Origin: Paenibacillus sp. ACRRY
Lineage (GTDB): Bacteria > Bacillota > Bacilli > Paenibacillales > Paenibacillaceae
DNA length: 64,000 nucleotides
Direction: 5' to 3'
Assembly: GCF_022346995.1 (NCBI RefSeq)
Contig: NZ_JAKRNM010000001.1
Location: forward strand, 620,001 to 684,000
The translations under genes and the position numbers were made by a program. Positions 52,528-61,378 of this stretch are shown piece by piece. Each line of letters begins with the position of its first letter. The stretch's first letter is position 1. The notes beneath the pieces were generated by a model. The model saw only the letters and a program-made list of their open reading frames with translations. It was not told the origin of the DNA and did not search any database.

Positions 52528-52674
52528 ATGGTCAAGAAGAAAATATCCACAACCCTCAGCGCAGCTTTAATCGTTTCTATGCTGGCTACTGGCGTTATAG
52601 TCGCTATCCAAGGTAAAGCAACATTAGAGGTAGCGAAGACAGCAGGGGATAAAAAGGTTGAAGTAATTAAATGA
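52528..52674 (+). CDS. 48-residue exported peptide precursor
   Basis: The frame starts at ATG 52528, 7 bases after GGAGG (an in-frame ATG at 52522 touches the site). It has a basic start (MVKKKISTTLSAALIVSMLA), a hydrophobic core to about residue 27, and then a short hydrophilic end (KATLEVAKTAGDKKVEVIK). This is the layout of Phr-type exported signalling peptides, which are secreted and trimmed to a C-terminal few residues. No Rap-like receptor gene is present in the window. It could also be a small membrane peptide. Confidence 0.55.
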   Translation: MVKKKISTTLSAALIVSMLATGVIVAIQGKATLEVAKTAGDKKVEVIK

Positions 52675-52806
52675 ATAAACCAGGTGCGACTCTAGTAGTC
52701 CCAATTAGGAGTATTTGAAGCACCTGATGTGTAATTAAACGAAGTTAAAAAACACCAAAGTGGTAGCAGCTATGAATAGTAAGTGAACAAACACAGTAAA
52801 TTTATT

Positions 52807-52846
52807 AACCTCAGCTGGTTTAATCAAGCTGAGGTTTTCCCTTTTT
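52807..52846. terminator. Bidirectional terminator
   Basis: AACCTCAGCT and AGCTGAGGTT pair perfectly around a 10-base loop, and T-rich sequence follows. It separates the peptide gene from the convergent PucR gene. Upstream, CAGGTGC (52681-52687) and GCACCTG (52720-52726) form another inverted repeat. Confidence 0.8.
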
Positions 52847-54444
52847 CAAGTTTGTCTCTCGGGCGACATCATACGTCTAAACATAAGTCCCAGCTTTAAC
52901 AGCAGCAGGTGATCGGTATTCTTCAAATCCAGATGCAGCAGCCCCGAAATTTTCTCCAACCTATACAGCACTGTGTTGCGATGGATAAATAGCTCACGTG
53001 CAGTATCATTCACTTGGCCGTTGTTGGCGAAATAGGCCTCAAGGGTGTGCATCATCTCGCTATTGTATTCCTCCTCTTTGTCCTGCATTGGACGGAACAA
53101 ATAAGAGCAATACCTGACCATGACCTCCTGTGGAATATGCTTGAAGAGATAAATGAATTCCAGGTCAGCAAACATGACAACCGGTTCACTTAAACCAAGC
53201 TCCGTACTGATTCTCTCAGCCTCCCCGCACTCCCGGAACCCGTCGATGAACTCCTCCATACCCGTTCTCACTTTACTGATAAAACATGTCCTTGTTCCGT
53301 GGTCCCATGAATGCATCAAATCCGCATACAAACGTACCGAATCCTCATACTTCCTTCGATCCTTGGCCTCTTCTTCTAGAAGGGGGAAGAGTGAATATAT
53401 GCGGTTCATCACATAAAAATGATGGGATTCCAAGGAGGACGTTTTGGGATGGTCCTGAAGCCTATTCTGAATCTCCCTCAGTTTGCGCCTCTGACTTTCA
53501 TGGTCCCAAGCATCCACTCTTGTGGAAGATACCATGCATACGTAGGGCGTGCTCCAAAATGTGCTTCCCAAGGCTTCGGCAAATTCAAGCACCGTTTTCA
53601 GAGAGGCGTTCCCCTTTAAGTAACGTTCCATGGCCGTGCCAAGACGACTGCCTGCCGCAGTAGCCTCCTGATTCTGGATGACCTCCAGGTGATAGGAAAG
53701 AATCACGGCAGCTTGGTGAAAAAGGCCTTCCATTTCATGTGCTTCCAGAAGATTTTCAGTTTGAATCAGCAAGTAACCGTATGATGTTCCGTTTTTCAGC
53801 AGGGGGACCCGGTACAGCAGGTTGCTCGCCGACTTGTAAAACCGATTGTCCTGATTCCAGGGCCAATCGCTCAACAGCTCCATATCGGAACAGCGGGTCA
53901 TGTTATACAAGGTCTGTCCTTCAGAGGTAACGATGGCTAAAGGAACCCCTAAAATGCTTGTGATACTTTGAAAATAATTGGTGTACTCATCCGCCTGCAT
54001 CGCAAAATCAACCAACTTCTTCTGTGTTTCAAGCAATTCATTCAGCCGGCGGGTATCGCGTTGGAACTCGGATTGGTAGAGAGCGGTGATCTGCTCGGAG
54101 AAGGTGAATTGAAAGGGAAGCTCAATTAGGGGCAAGCCCAGCCGATCGGCTTCCAGCAGGGCAATCTCTGGTATTTCCGCCCAGTATCGACCAAGCTTAA
54201 TGCCAAGCCCGGAGGCACCACGTTCATTCAGCTTTTGTAGCAAATTTACAAATTCCTCGGGTGAATCCCTAATCGCATACGCTGTAGTCAACAAGAGTTC
54301 CCCTTCTTTCATCCAGTTGATCACATCCGGCGCATCCATCAAATTGATGGAGCTAATCGTTCGGGAAATTCCTTTTTTACCGGCTGCCAACTTCCCTTCC
54401 GATAATGGGTACACCGCCAACGCATCTTCTATAGTTAAATGCAT
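52846..54444 (-). CDS. PucR-family transcriptional regulator
   Basis: The 532-residue protein has an N-terminal PucR sensor domain (LTIEDALAVYPLSEGKLAAG, WMKEGELLLTTAYAIRDSPE), a GGDEF-like middle region, and a C-terminal PucR helix-turn-helix (ANNGQVNDTARELFIHRNTV, LYRLEKISGLLHLDL). PucR proteins usually activate purine, ureide or other nitrogen-compound catabolism. TTTAGGAGG lies 10 bases before ATG 54444; the frame's upstream ATG (54471) would contain that site. It is divergent from the catabolic operon starting at 54719 and should control it. Confidence 0.92.
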   Translation of the reverse strand: MHLTIEDALAVYPLSEGKLAAGKKGISRTISSINLMDAPDVINWMKEGELLLTTAYAIRDSPEEFVNLLQKLNERGASGLGIKLGRYWAEIPEIALLEADRLGLPLIELPFQFTFSEQITALYQSEFQRDTRRLNELLETQKKLVDFAMQADEYTNYFQSITSILGVPLAIVTSEGQTLYNMTRCSDMELLSDWPWNQDNRFYKSASNLLYRVPLLKNGTSYGYLLIQTENLLEAHEMEGLFHQAAVILSYHLEVIQNQEATAAGSRLGTAMERYLKGNASLKTVLEFAEALGSTFWSTPYVCMVSSTRVDAWDHESQRRKLREIQNRLQDHPKTSSLESHHFYVMNRIYSLFPLLEEEAKDRRKYEDSVRLYADLMHSWDHGTRTCFISKVRTGMEEFIDGFRECGEAERISTELGLSEPVVMFADLEFIYLFKHIPQEVMVRYCSYLFRPMQDKEEEYNSEMMHTLEAYFANNGQVNDTARELFIHRNTVLYRLEKISGLLHLDLKNTDHLLLLKLGLMFRRMMSPERQT

Positions 54445-54718
54445 ATCAATCATTCCTCCTAAACGATACATATTTGAATCAGGTACCGGACACGACGTAA
54501 CTTTTTTAGCAATTATATAGGGTCTGGTCGAGATCCTGCAATCCCTTTTGTTACATATATGTCATATAAGTTAACTCTTAAGTGTGGGTTGTTCTGTTTT
54601 TAAACCAACAGGAAGCGTATACCGTTAGATAAAAAACCAAATTTGTGTCAGGTATATTTACATACATATTTTTTGGCTTTATGATAGGACACAACTTCAA
54701 AGAGAAGAGGGGATTCAG

Positions 54719-55516
54719 ATGCAGCTCACCCAAAATCAACAGGCAGCAGCCCAAAAGGATAGTCGTTCCATGCTTGTTATCGATGATGTCGGCAAAATCT
54801 ACCCCAATGGCACTGTAGCTGTGCAGCATGCGAATCTGCATGTAGGGGAAGGGGAATTCCTGTGTTTTGTCGGCCCTTCCGGTTGCGGGAAATCTACCAT
54901 TTTTAATATGATTGCCGGTTTGACGGAACCGACCTCCGGTCATCTGACCGTGCTGGGTACTTCCCCAAAGGAAGCACGTAAACAGAATGAAATTGCCTTT
55001 GTATTTCAGGAGCATACCCTGCTCCCGTGGGCCAAGCTTATTGATAATGTTACCATGCCTCTTACTTTGCGTGGCGTATCCAAAAAGGAGCGGGTTGCCG
55101 AAGGGGAGCGGGTTCTAGAGCTGGTAGGCCTGAAAGATTATATGAAGGTGCTGCCACGTGAGTTGTCAGGCGGAATGAAGATGAGGGTATCTATTGCACG
55201 AGCGTTGATATCTCGTCCCAAGCTGCTGTTAATGGATGAACCGTTTGGCGCCCTTGATGAAATTACTAGGCAGACGCTGCAGAATGAACTGCTAAATATT
55301 TGGGAACAGGACAAGAAGATGTCGGTTCTGTTCATTACGCATAACGTGTTCGAAAGTGTGTTCCTATCAACAAAAGTCGTGGTGATGACGCCTCGTCCCG
55401 GTAAAATTTCGGATTTCATTGATATTCCGTTTGCCTATCCGAGGGATGATGAATTCCGGACCCAGCCTGAATTCGGTGAATATGTACGCAGCGTATCCGC
55501 TGTACTGAAACATTGA
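54719..55516 (+). CDS. ABC transporter ATP-binding protein (SsuB/TauB/ThiZ type)
   Basis: The 265-residue protein has all ATPase motifs: Walker A FVGPSGCGKST, Q loop VFQEHTLLPWA, signature LSGGMKMRVSIARAL, Walker B LLLMDEPFGALDE and switch His FITHNVFES. It is most like the ATPases of sulfonate, taurine, and pyrimidine-precursor importers. GAAGAGGGGA precedes the ATG. It is the first gene of the rightward catabolic operon. Confidence 0.93.
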   Translation: MQLTQNQQAAAQKDSRSMLVIDDVGKIYPNGTVAVQHANLHVGEGEFLCFVGPSGCGKSTIFNMIAGLTEPTSGHLTVLGTSPKEARKQNEIAFVFQEHTLLPWAKLIDNVTMPLTLRGVSKKERVAEGERVLELVGLKDYMKVLPRELSGGMKMRVSIARALISRPKLLLMDEPFGALDEITRQTLQNELLNIWEQDKKMSVLFITHNVFESVFLSTKVVVMTPRPGKISDFIDIPFAYPRDDEFRTQPEFGEYVRSVSAVLKH

Positions 55517-55546
55517 TAGCCAGAAACGAGAGGAGAGGGAAGCAAC

Positions 55547-56425
55547 ATGGAAGAGATGGTAGCTAATCCAGCTGTTGAAACGACACCAGGTATCCGAGCT
55601 TCTGGAAAGGATAATGCCCGCAGCCATCATCCGGCAGAAGAGAGCCCAGTCATTGGACTGCTGAAAAAAATTCTGCCGCCAATCGTCGTGTTTGTCCTGT
55701 TTATCGGCGGATGGGAATTAATCGTGCGGATACTCGGAATGCCCCCATATATCTTGCCCAAGCCATCCGATATTGCCGCAGCCGCTGCTGAGAACAGCGC
55801 AAATCTGATTATGTCGGTAAGCACAACCATTGTGGAGGCGTTGATCGGTTTTACGATCAGTGTAGTGCTCGGTATTTCATTGGCCATTCTACTGGCCCTG
55901 TCCAAAACAGTGGAAAAAAGCGTATATCCCTACGCTATTATCCTACAGACTATTCCAGTCGTTGCGGTAGCGCCAATCATAGTGATCTGGTTCGGAGCGG
56001 GAATAAATGCCATTGTGATCATTTCATTCTTAATCAGCTTTTTCCCGATTTTATCGAATACGCTGATCGGATTGAACTCAACGGATCAGAACATGAAGAA
56101 TTTATTCTATTTGTACAATGCAAGCAAGCTGCAAACCATTTGGAGACTGAGATTTCCGGCGGCACTTCCGTACATTATGGCAGGACTGAAAATTTCATGC
56201 TCCAGTTCGGTTGTCGGAGCAATCGTGGGTGAATACATTGCAGGCATTGGTGGTGGACAGGGCGGACTTGGTTACGGGATTACCGTTGCTGCAACCCGTC
56301 TGCAAACTCCTTATCTGTTCGCCTGCGGTTTAGCAGCATCCGCTCTAGGAATCGCATTTTTCCTGATTATCAACATGGTGTCGAACAAACTTTTGAAGTC
56401 CTGGCATGAGTCAGCAATGAAATGA
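55547..56425 (+). CDS. ABC transporter permease (SsuC/TauC/ThiX type)
   Basis: The 292-residue protein has a hydrophilic tail of about 40 residues and then six membrane segments. The docking loop is YNASKLQTIWRLRFPAALPY, and VGAIVGEYIAGIGGGQGGLG is the typical next block. GGAGAGGG precedes the ATG. Its stop overlaps an ATG frame of the binding protein gene. It forms a homodimeric channel with the ATPase upstream. Confidence 0.92.
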   Translation: MEEMVANPAVETTPGIRASGKDNARSHHPAEESPVIGLLKKILPPIVVFVLFIGGWELIVRILGMPPYILPKPSDIAAAAAENSANLIMSVSTTIVEALIGFTISVVLGISLAILLALSKTVEKSVYPYAIILQTIPVVAVAPIIVIWFGAGINAIVIISFLISFFPILSNTLIGLNSTDQNMKNLFYLYNASKLQTIWRLRFPAALPYIMAGLKISCSSSVVGAIVGEYIAGIGGGQGGLGYGITVAATRLQTPYLFACGLAASALGIAFFLIINMVSNKLLKSWHESAMK

Positions 56426-56451
56426 TACCAGAACCGGGGGAGAGATCCAAC

Positions 56452-57480
56452 ATGTCCAAACATCATATGAACTTTCGTTACAAGAGATGGCTGCTGTCTG
56501 CTGCTTCTTTGATCCTAATGCTTCTGAGCGCATGCTCCAATTCCTCCGCTCTTGAATCCGGCGCCCCAGCGAGAGGGGAAACCGCTACAGATTTGAAGCA
56601 GGTGAAACTGATCGAGGGCTGGTACGCCAAAGGGGAGGATGGAGGTTATTTTGCGGCATTGCAACAGAACTATTATAAGGACAAAGGGATCGACATGACG
56701 ATTCAGCCGGGAGGACCCGAGGTGTCAACCATGCAGCTTGTCGCTGCAGGCAAAGCTGAATTCGGTATCTCTTATGCGGATGAAATTTTGAAGGCGCGGG
56801 AACAGGGGATCCCTGTTGTCGGTATCCTTGCCGGTTTTCAAAGCACACCGCAGGTTCTGATGTACCACAAGGGGGAGAACATTCAGGATTTCACAGACCT
56901 GAACGGCAAAACCGTATACATTGGTACAGCGGTGCCTTACTGGGAATATATCAAGAGCCAATACAATCTGACAGAAGTCAAAGAAATGAAGTATAACGGG
57001 CAGCTTGTCAATTTTATCAATGACCCCAGTTCGCTCAATCAGGGTTACATCACGAATGAACCTTACGCGCTTGCTCAGCAGGGGGTTGAGGTGGACTATC
57101 TGAAAATTGCCGATTCCGGTTATGCGAATTATGCAGACGTTCTTTTTACGACGGAAGATTACCTCAAGGAGCACCCTGATGTCGTTGAAGCCGTAGTGCA
57201 GGCAAGTCAGAAAGGTTGGAGCTATTATCTAGACAACTATGAAAAGGTAAACCCGTTTATTCAAACCTATAATCCCGATATGACGGTAGAAGCTATGAAT
57301 TACGAGGCAGTACAGGAAAAACCCTTTATTCTTAACAAGGATTCCGAAGCAAATGGTATTGGTTACATGACAAAGGAACGCTGGAACACCCTGCAGGATC
57401 AGATGATCAAGGGTGGAGGATTAACGAAGGCACTAGATGTTACCAAGGCATTTACAACGGAGTATCTGATGAAGCCATAA
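56452..57480 (+). CDS. NMT1/THI5-like substrate-binding lipoprotein 1
   Basis: The 342-residue protein has a lipoprotein signal (SAASLILMLLSACSNS, lipobox LSAC) and the NMT1-like binding domain (GGYFAALQQNYYKDKGIDMT, AAGKAEFGISYADEILKARE, FTTEDYLKEHPDVVEAVVQA). Such proteins bind pyrimidine precursors, taurine or related small compounds. GGGGGAGAG lies before ATG 56452; the frame's ATG at 56422 overlaps the permease stop but has no site of its own. A paralogue is at 61379 in the same operon. Confidence 0.9.
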   Translation: MSKHHMNFRYKRWLLSAASLILMLLSACSNSSALESGAPARGETATDLKQVKLIEGWYAKGEDGGYFAALQQNYYKDKGIDMTIQPGGPEVSTMQLVAAGKAEFGISYADEILKAREQGIPVVGILAGFQSTPQVLMYHKGENIQDFTDLNGKTVYIGTAVPYWEYIKSQYNLTEVKEMKYNGQLVNFINDPSSLNQGYITNEPYALAQQGVEVDYLKIADSGYANYADVLFTTEDYLKEHPDVVEAVVQASQKGWSYYLDNYEKVNPFIQTYNPDMTVEAMNYEAVQEKPFILNKDSEANGIGYMTKERWNTLQDQMIKGGGLTKALDVTKAFTTEYLMKP

Positions 57481-57542
57481 ACCTGACCAAAAGTATTTTA
57501 AGCTTCAAATCAGAAATTTCAGAAAAAATGAGGGGACTTAAT

Positions 57543-58355
57543 ATGTTCAAACTTGGAAATCGAAAGAGCTATTGGCAAGTGTCCGAAACGCTGGTGGATC
57601 TAAGGCGAACGCAAAAGTACGGCAAGTCAGTAACCCTCCCTGCACAGCCGCAGGAAGTCATATTTGATCTCGAACATACCGCAGTCATTGTCATCGATAT
57701 GCAGAATGATTTCTGCACACCGGGTGGATGGCTGGATTCCATTGGGGTCGATACCTCGCCGCTCCTTAACCCGATCAGCCGGCTGAACCGACTCATGCCC
57801 GAGCTGCGCAAAGCGGGAGTGCCTGTTATTTGGGTGAACTGGGGTAACCGGGAAGACCGAATGAACGTGCCGCCTTCCGTGCTCCATGTGTACAATTCGG
57901 ATGGACGGGGCAACGGCATCGGGGACCCGCTACCGGGAAACGGCTCCAAGGTGCTGGAGAAAGGCAGTTGGGGAACGGCGATTGTTGATGGCCTGGACTC
58001 ATCCCCCGATGATATCTATGTGGATAAATACCGCATGAGCGGGTTTTGGGATACACCACTGGACAGTATTCTACGCAATCTTAATATTCAAACGGTGTTG
58101 TTTGCCGGGGTAAATCTCGATCAGTGTGTCATGCATACACTGCAGGACGCGGCTTGTCTCGGATATGACGGCATACTTCTGGAGGATTGCTCGGCAACAA
58201 GCTCCCCAGATTTCTGCATAGAAGCGACATTGTACAATATCAAGCAATGTTATGGCTTCGTTACAGATTCCACTTGGTTGGTACAAGAACTGAACGGGGG
58301 AGCGACTCCTATAGAGAGAAACACCTCGGAAGAGCTGGCATCGTTAGAAGGCTGA
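57543..58355 (+). CDS. Cysteine hydrolase of the isochorismatase family
   Basis: The 270-residue protein has the catalytic triad of isochorismatase-like amidohydrolases: Asp in AVIVIDMQNDFCTPGG, Lys in IYVDKYRMSGFWDTPLD, and Cys in GVNLDQCVMHTLQDA. This subgroup includes ureidoacrylate, biuret and N-carbamoylsarcosine amidohydrolases, which release ammonia or carbamate from amide/ureido intermediates. AGGGGA precedes ATG 57543. The exact substrate cannot be read, but a ring-opened ureido or amide compound fits the pathway. Confidence 0.9.
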   Translation: MFKLGNRKSYWQVSETLVDLRRTQKYGKSVTLPAQPQEVIFDLEHTAVIVIDMQNDFCTPGGWLDSIGVDTSPLLNPISRLNRLMPELRKAGVPVIWVNWGNREDRMNVPPSVLHVYNSDGRGNGIGDPLPGNGSKVLEKGSWGTAIVDGLDSSPDDIYVDKYRMSGFWDTPLDSILRNLNIQTVLFAGVNLDQCVMHTLQDAACLGYDGILLEDCSATSSPDFCIEATLYNIKQCYGFVTDSTWLVQELNGGATPIERNTSEELASLEG

Positions 58356-58376
58356 GCGGAAGGATGGGATGAAGCA

Positions 58377-59564
58377 ATGAAGGACCAATGGAACGCCATT
58401 GTCAACCAGGTGAACGTTGAACCGACAGGACAGGGTAGGATGAACGGACTCAGCTTTATGGTCAAGGATGTGTTTGGCGTCCGTGGCCATACAAATAGCG
58501 CGGGTAATCCATGTTGGCTCCAGACGCATGGGCCGGCGGCGGAACACGCAGAAACGCTCAACCTGCTATTGCAGCAAGGAGCTAGGCTAACGGGGATGAC
58601 GCATACGGATGAGCTGATGTTCAGCTTGAATGGCGAAAATGTCCATTATGGAACACCAGTGAATCCGAGGGCCCTCGATCGTATTCCTGGCGGTTCATCG
58701 AGCGGATCGGCGGTTGCCGTCGCCGCCGGGCTTGCTGACTTCTCTCTTGGAACGGATACGGGAGGATCGGTACGGGTGCCATCTTCGTACTGCGGAATTT
58801 ATGGAATGCGTCCATCGCATGGCATGGTCTCCGAGAAAGGCGTTATCCCGCTCGCTCCCAGCTTCGACACCGTCGGCTGGATGGCACGCGATCTCGAGAC
58901 GCTGTGCCGGGTAGGTGGAGTGCTTCTGCCGCAGACAGAGTCTGGTACCGGATTTAGCCGGGTGCTCATCAGTGAGGAGGCGTGGGAGCTTGCTGACACG
59001 GAGAGCATAGATGCGCTTGCCCCTTACCTGAAGTTGCTGTGCGGCCTGGCTGCGAGCCATGAAACGGTTCGCATCGCCCCGCAGGGTCTACCTGAATGGA
59101 TGACCATGTTCAGGACGATCCAAGGCTACGAAATATGGCAGGAGCATGGGGCGTGGATTGAACGTGAGCAGCCGACCTTCGGACCAGATACGGCCGGGCG
59201 ATTCTCCTGGGCAAGCACTATTGAACGTGCTGATCAGGAGAAGGCAGCCAAACGCCGAGTAGAGGTGTGCAAGCACATGACTGACCTGCTCAGAACGGAT
59301 TCAGTGCTTGTGATTCCGACGACGACTGGAGTGGCCCCGAAGCTGGGGCTAGGAGGACCTTTAAATGAAGAACGAAGAGTGAAAACGATGAGTTTGACCT
59401 GCATTGCCGGCTTGTCGGGTCTGCCGCAGATTACAATCCCTGCTGCCGAGGTACTGGGATGTCCGGTCGGTATTTCTATCATCGCCGGTCCGGGACAGGA
59501 TCAACGTCTGTTGGAATGGGTCGCATCCCTTTTTCCAGCATTAAATTCAGCAGTAAAAGGATAA
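58377..59564 (+). CDS. Amidase-signature family amidase
   Basis: The 395-residue protein carries the Ser-cisSer-Lys triad of amidase-signature enzymes: Lys in GLSFMVKDVFGVRGH, the Ser-rich loop RIPGGSSSGSAVAVAAG, and the nucleophile Ser in LGTDTGGSVRVPSSYCG. GIYGMRPSHGMVSEKGVIPL follows as usual. It should hydrolyse a small amide in the cytoplasm. The start at 58377 follows a weak AAGGATGGG site. It lies 21 bases behind the cysteine hydrolase gene. Confidence 0.92.
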   Translation: MKDQWNAIVNQVNVEPTGQGRMNGLSFMVKDVFGVRGHTNSAGNPCWLQTHGPAAEHAETLNLLLQQGARLTGMTHTDELMFSLNGENVHYGTPVNPRALDRIPGGSSSGSAVAVAAGLADFSLGTDTGGSVRVPSSYCGIYGMRPSHGMVSEKGVIPLAPSFDTVGWMARDLETLCRVGGVLLPQTESGTGFSRVLISEEAWELADTESIDALAPYLKLLCGLAASHETVRIAPQGLPEWMTMFRTIQGYEIWQEHGAWIEREQPTFGPDTAGRFSWASTIERADQEKAAKRRVEVCKHMTDLLRTDSVLVIPTTTGVAPKLGLGGPLNEERRVKTMSLTCIAGLSGLPQITIPAAEVLGCPVGISIIAGPGQDQRLLEWVASLFPALNSAVKG

Positions 59565-59637
59565 GAGCCTCATTCAATATATGGACATTAAGCTACTGGA
59601 AAAAAACATTAAAGCCTCAGGAGAAAGGGTGTCGGTT

Positions 59638-60480
59638 ATGTTTCAACGATATGAAGGAACTGCGTGGGAGGAGCGATTTTTGCCCCGTCTGACAAGCAAA
59701 CAGGTCAAAGAACTGCCGAAGGATAAGGCTCTGGTTATTCTGCCGGTTGGAGCTGTGGAGCAGCATGGACCCCATCTGCCTGTATACACGGACACTCTGA
59801 TTGGAGAAGCGACATTAACACAAACGCTGGAGCGCGTGCGGCCGGATAAGGAAATCTGGCTACTGCCTCCGGTCTCGTATGGCAAAAGCAATGAACATAT
59901 CGGGCTTCCAGGAACCATTTCATTATCTGCGAGCACACTGCATGCCATCATGCTGGACATTGCAGAAAGTCTAAAGGCCAGTGGTTTTCGCAAGCTGCTG
60001 TTGTTTAATACCCATGGTGGCAATGTGGATTTGCTGAATACTGTATCACGAGAAATACGGATCAGAACAGGGATGATGGTTTTCTATCTCAGTCCCAGCA
60101 GTCTGAATGTGGCGGAGGATCTACTCTCTTCCGAGGAACTGGAATTCGGTATTCATGGTGGCGATTATGAGACTTCACTCGTAATGTCCATCAAACCGAA
60201 CTGGGTGAAGGAGGAGTTCCTTGTCAAAGAGCTTCCTGATATGTCCTCATACCGCTTTCTTACATTAGAAGGGAAAATTCGCTTCGCCTGGAAGATGGCT
60301 GATATCTCCGCTACCGGCATTGCTGGTGATGCTACGACGGCCACGCCTGAGAAAGGCAGCATTATTCAGGATAGAATCTCAACGATTTTGTCGGAGGCGC
60401 TGGAGGAACTGTGTGATTTTGAAATCACCGATGTCCGCGGGACTGAACCGGTTCAGCAGCCAGCAGGAAGCACCCCGTGA
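59638..60480 (+). CDS. Creatininase-family metal-dependent amidohydrolase
   Basis: The 280-residue protein has the metal-binding blocks of the creatininase family: VILPVGAVEQHGPHLPVYTD (Glu, His, Asp), FNTHGGNVDLLNTVSREIR (His), and GIHGGDYETSLVMSIKP (Glu). Members open cyclic amides such as creatinine, or split formamides and similar compounds. ATG 59638 follows GGAGAAAGGG; an in-frame ATG at 59581 has no site. The 3' end overlaps the next gene by 4 bases. Confidence 0.9.
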   Translation: MFQRYEGTAWEERFLPRLTSKQVKELPKDKALVILPVGAVEQHGPHLPVYTDTLIGEATLTQTLERVRPDKEIWLLPPVSYGKSNEHIGLPGTISLSASTLHAIMLDIAESLKASGFRKLLLFNTHGGNVDLLNTVSREIRIRTGMMVFYLSPSSLNVAEDLLSSEELEFGIHGGDYETSLVMSIKPNWVKEEFLVKELPDMSSYRFLTLEGKIRFAWKMADISATGIAGDATTATPEKGSIIQDRISTILSEALEELCDFEITDVRGTEPVQQPAGSTP

Positions 60481-61343
60481 AGCTCGTCAGTCTAATACAC
60501 GGCGATGGTGAACGGGCAGCGATTGAGCATGAAGAACGATTCTTCCTTCTGGAAGAGATCAACAGGGCGGAAGGAAGCGCATGGGGCACCTCCATTATGG
60601 AGATTTTGCAGCAAGGCCAGCTAGAGGAGCTTGTCCAGTGGTATCAGAAGCACGGGGACAGAACAGTTTCATCAATCCCTTTCATACCTCCAGAGGGTGC
60701 CATCCCTGCTCCTCTCTTCCGCCACCCTCGTAAAATATGGGGAATTGGCATGAATTATGTGCAGAAAGCGATCGATCTCGCATCTACTCCTCCAGAGCGT
60801 GAGCCAGTCTGCTTCATGAAGCCGGACTCAAGCCTGATCGGGCCGGAAGAGTATATCCAGCTGACGGCTCAGGATGTGAATGTGACATCAGAAGCAGAGC
60901 TTGGCATTATCATCGGTCGAACCTGCAAAAATGTGCCGGAAGAACATGCACAGGAGGTCATTGCTGGTTTTGCCGCAACGCTGGATATGACAAACCAGGA
61001 TATTCATGCACGGAACCCCAGATTCCTGCAGCGATCCAAGGTATTCGATACATTTTTTAGTCTTGGACCACAGCTATTAACACCTGACGAAATAGGCGAT
61101 CTGCAGAGCCTCGTCGTTGAAACTGTGTTGAATGATGAGGTTATTCATAGCAATACAGTGTCTCGCATGATGTATCATCCATGGTTCATTGTCTCGTATT
61201 TTTCACAGATGATGACTCTCCATCCGGGAGATGTGATCATGACGGGCACACCCGGTTCCGTCCGGATTCAGCAAGGAGATGTCGCTGAATGTAGAATCAG
61301 TGGCTTTATGACTCTCCAAAATCCGGTAGCAGAAGTAGAGTAA
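60477..61343 (+). CDS. Fumarylacetoacetate-hydrolase-family protein
   Basis: The 288-residue protein has the FAH fold signatures: KIWGIGMNYVQKAIDLAST, CFMKPDSSLIGPEEYIQL, the metal ligands in SEAELGIIIGRTC and TLDMTNQD, and VIMTGTPGSVRIQQGD at the end. FAH-family enzymes split C-C bonds or hydrate/decarboxylate oxo acids late in ring-degradation pathways. The start is a GTG overlapping the stop of the previous gene (GTGA), so the two are coupled. The short N-terminal domain is present. Confidence 0.92.
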   Translation: MKLVSLIHGDGERAAIEHEERFFLLEEINRAEGSAWGTSIMEILQQGQLEELVQWYQKHGDRTVSSIPFIPPEGAIPAPLFRHPRKIWGIGMNYVQKAIDLASTPPEREPVCFMKPDSSLIGPEEYIQLTAQDVNVTSEAELGIIIGRTCKNVPEEHAQEVIAGFAATLDMTNQDIHARNPRFLQRSKVFDTFFSLGPQLLTPDEIGDLQSLVVETVLNDEVIHSNTVSRMMYHPWFIVSYFSQMMTLHPGDVIMTGTPGSVRIQQGDVAECRISGFMTLQNPVAEVE

Positions 61344-61378
61344 ATCATCCGTAATTTTCCTTGGGGAGTGGTAATGAG

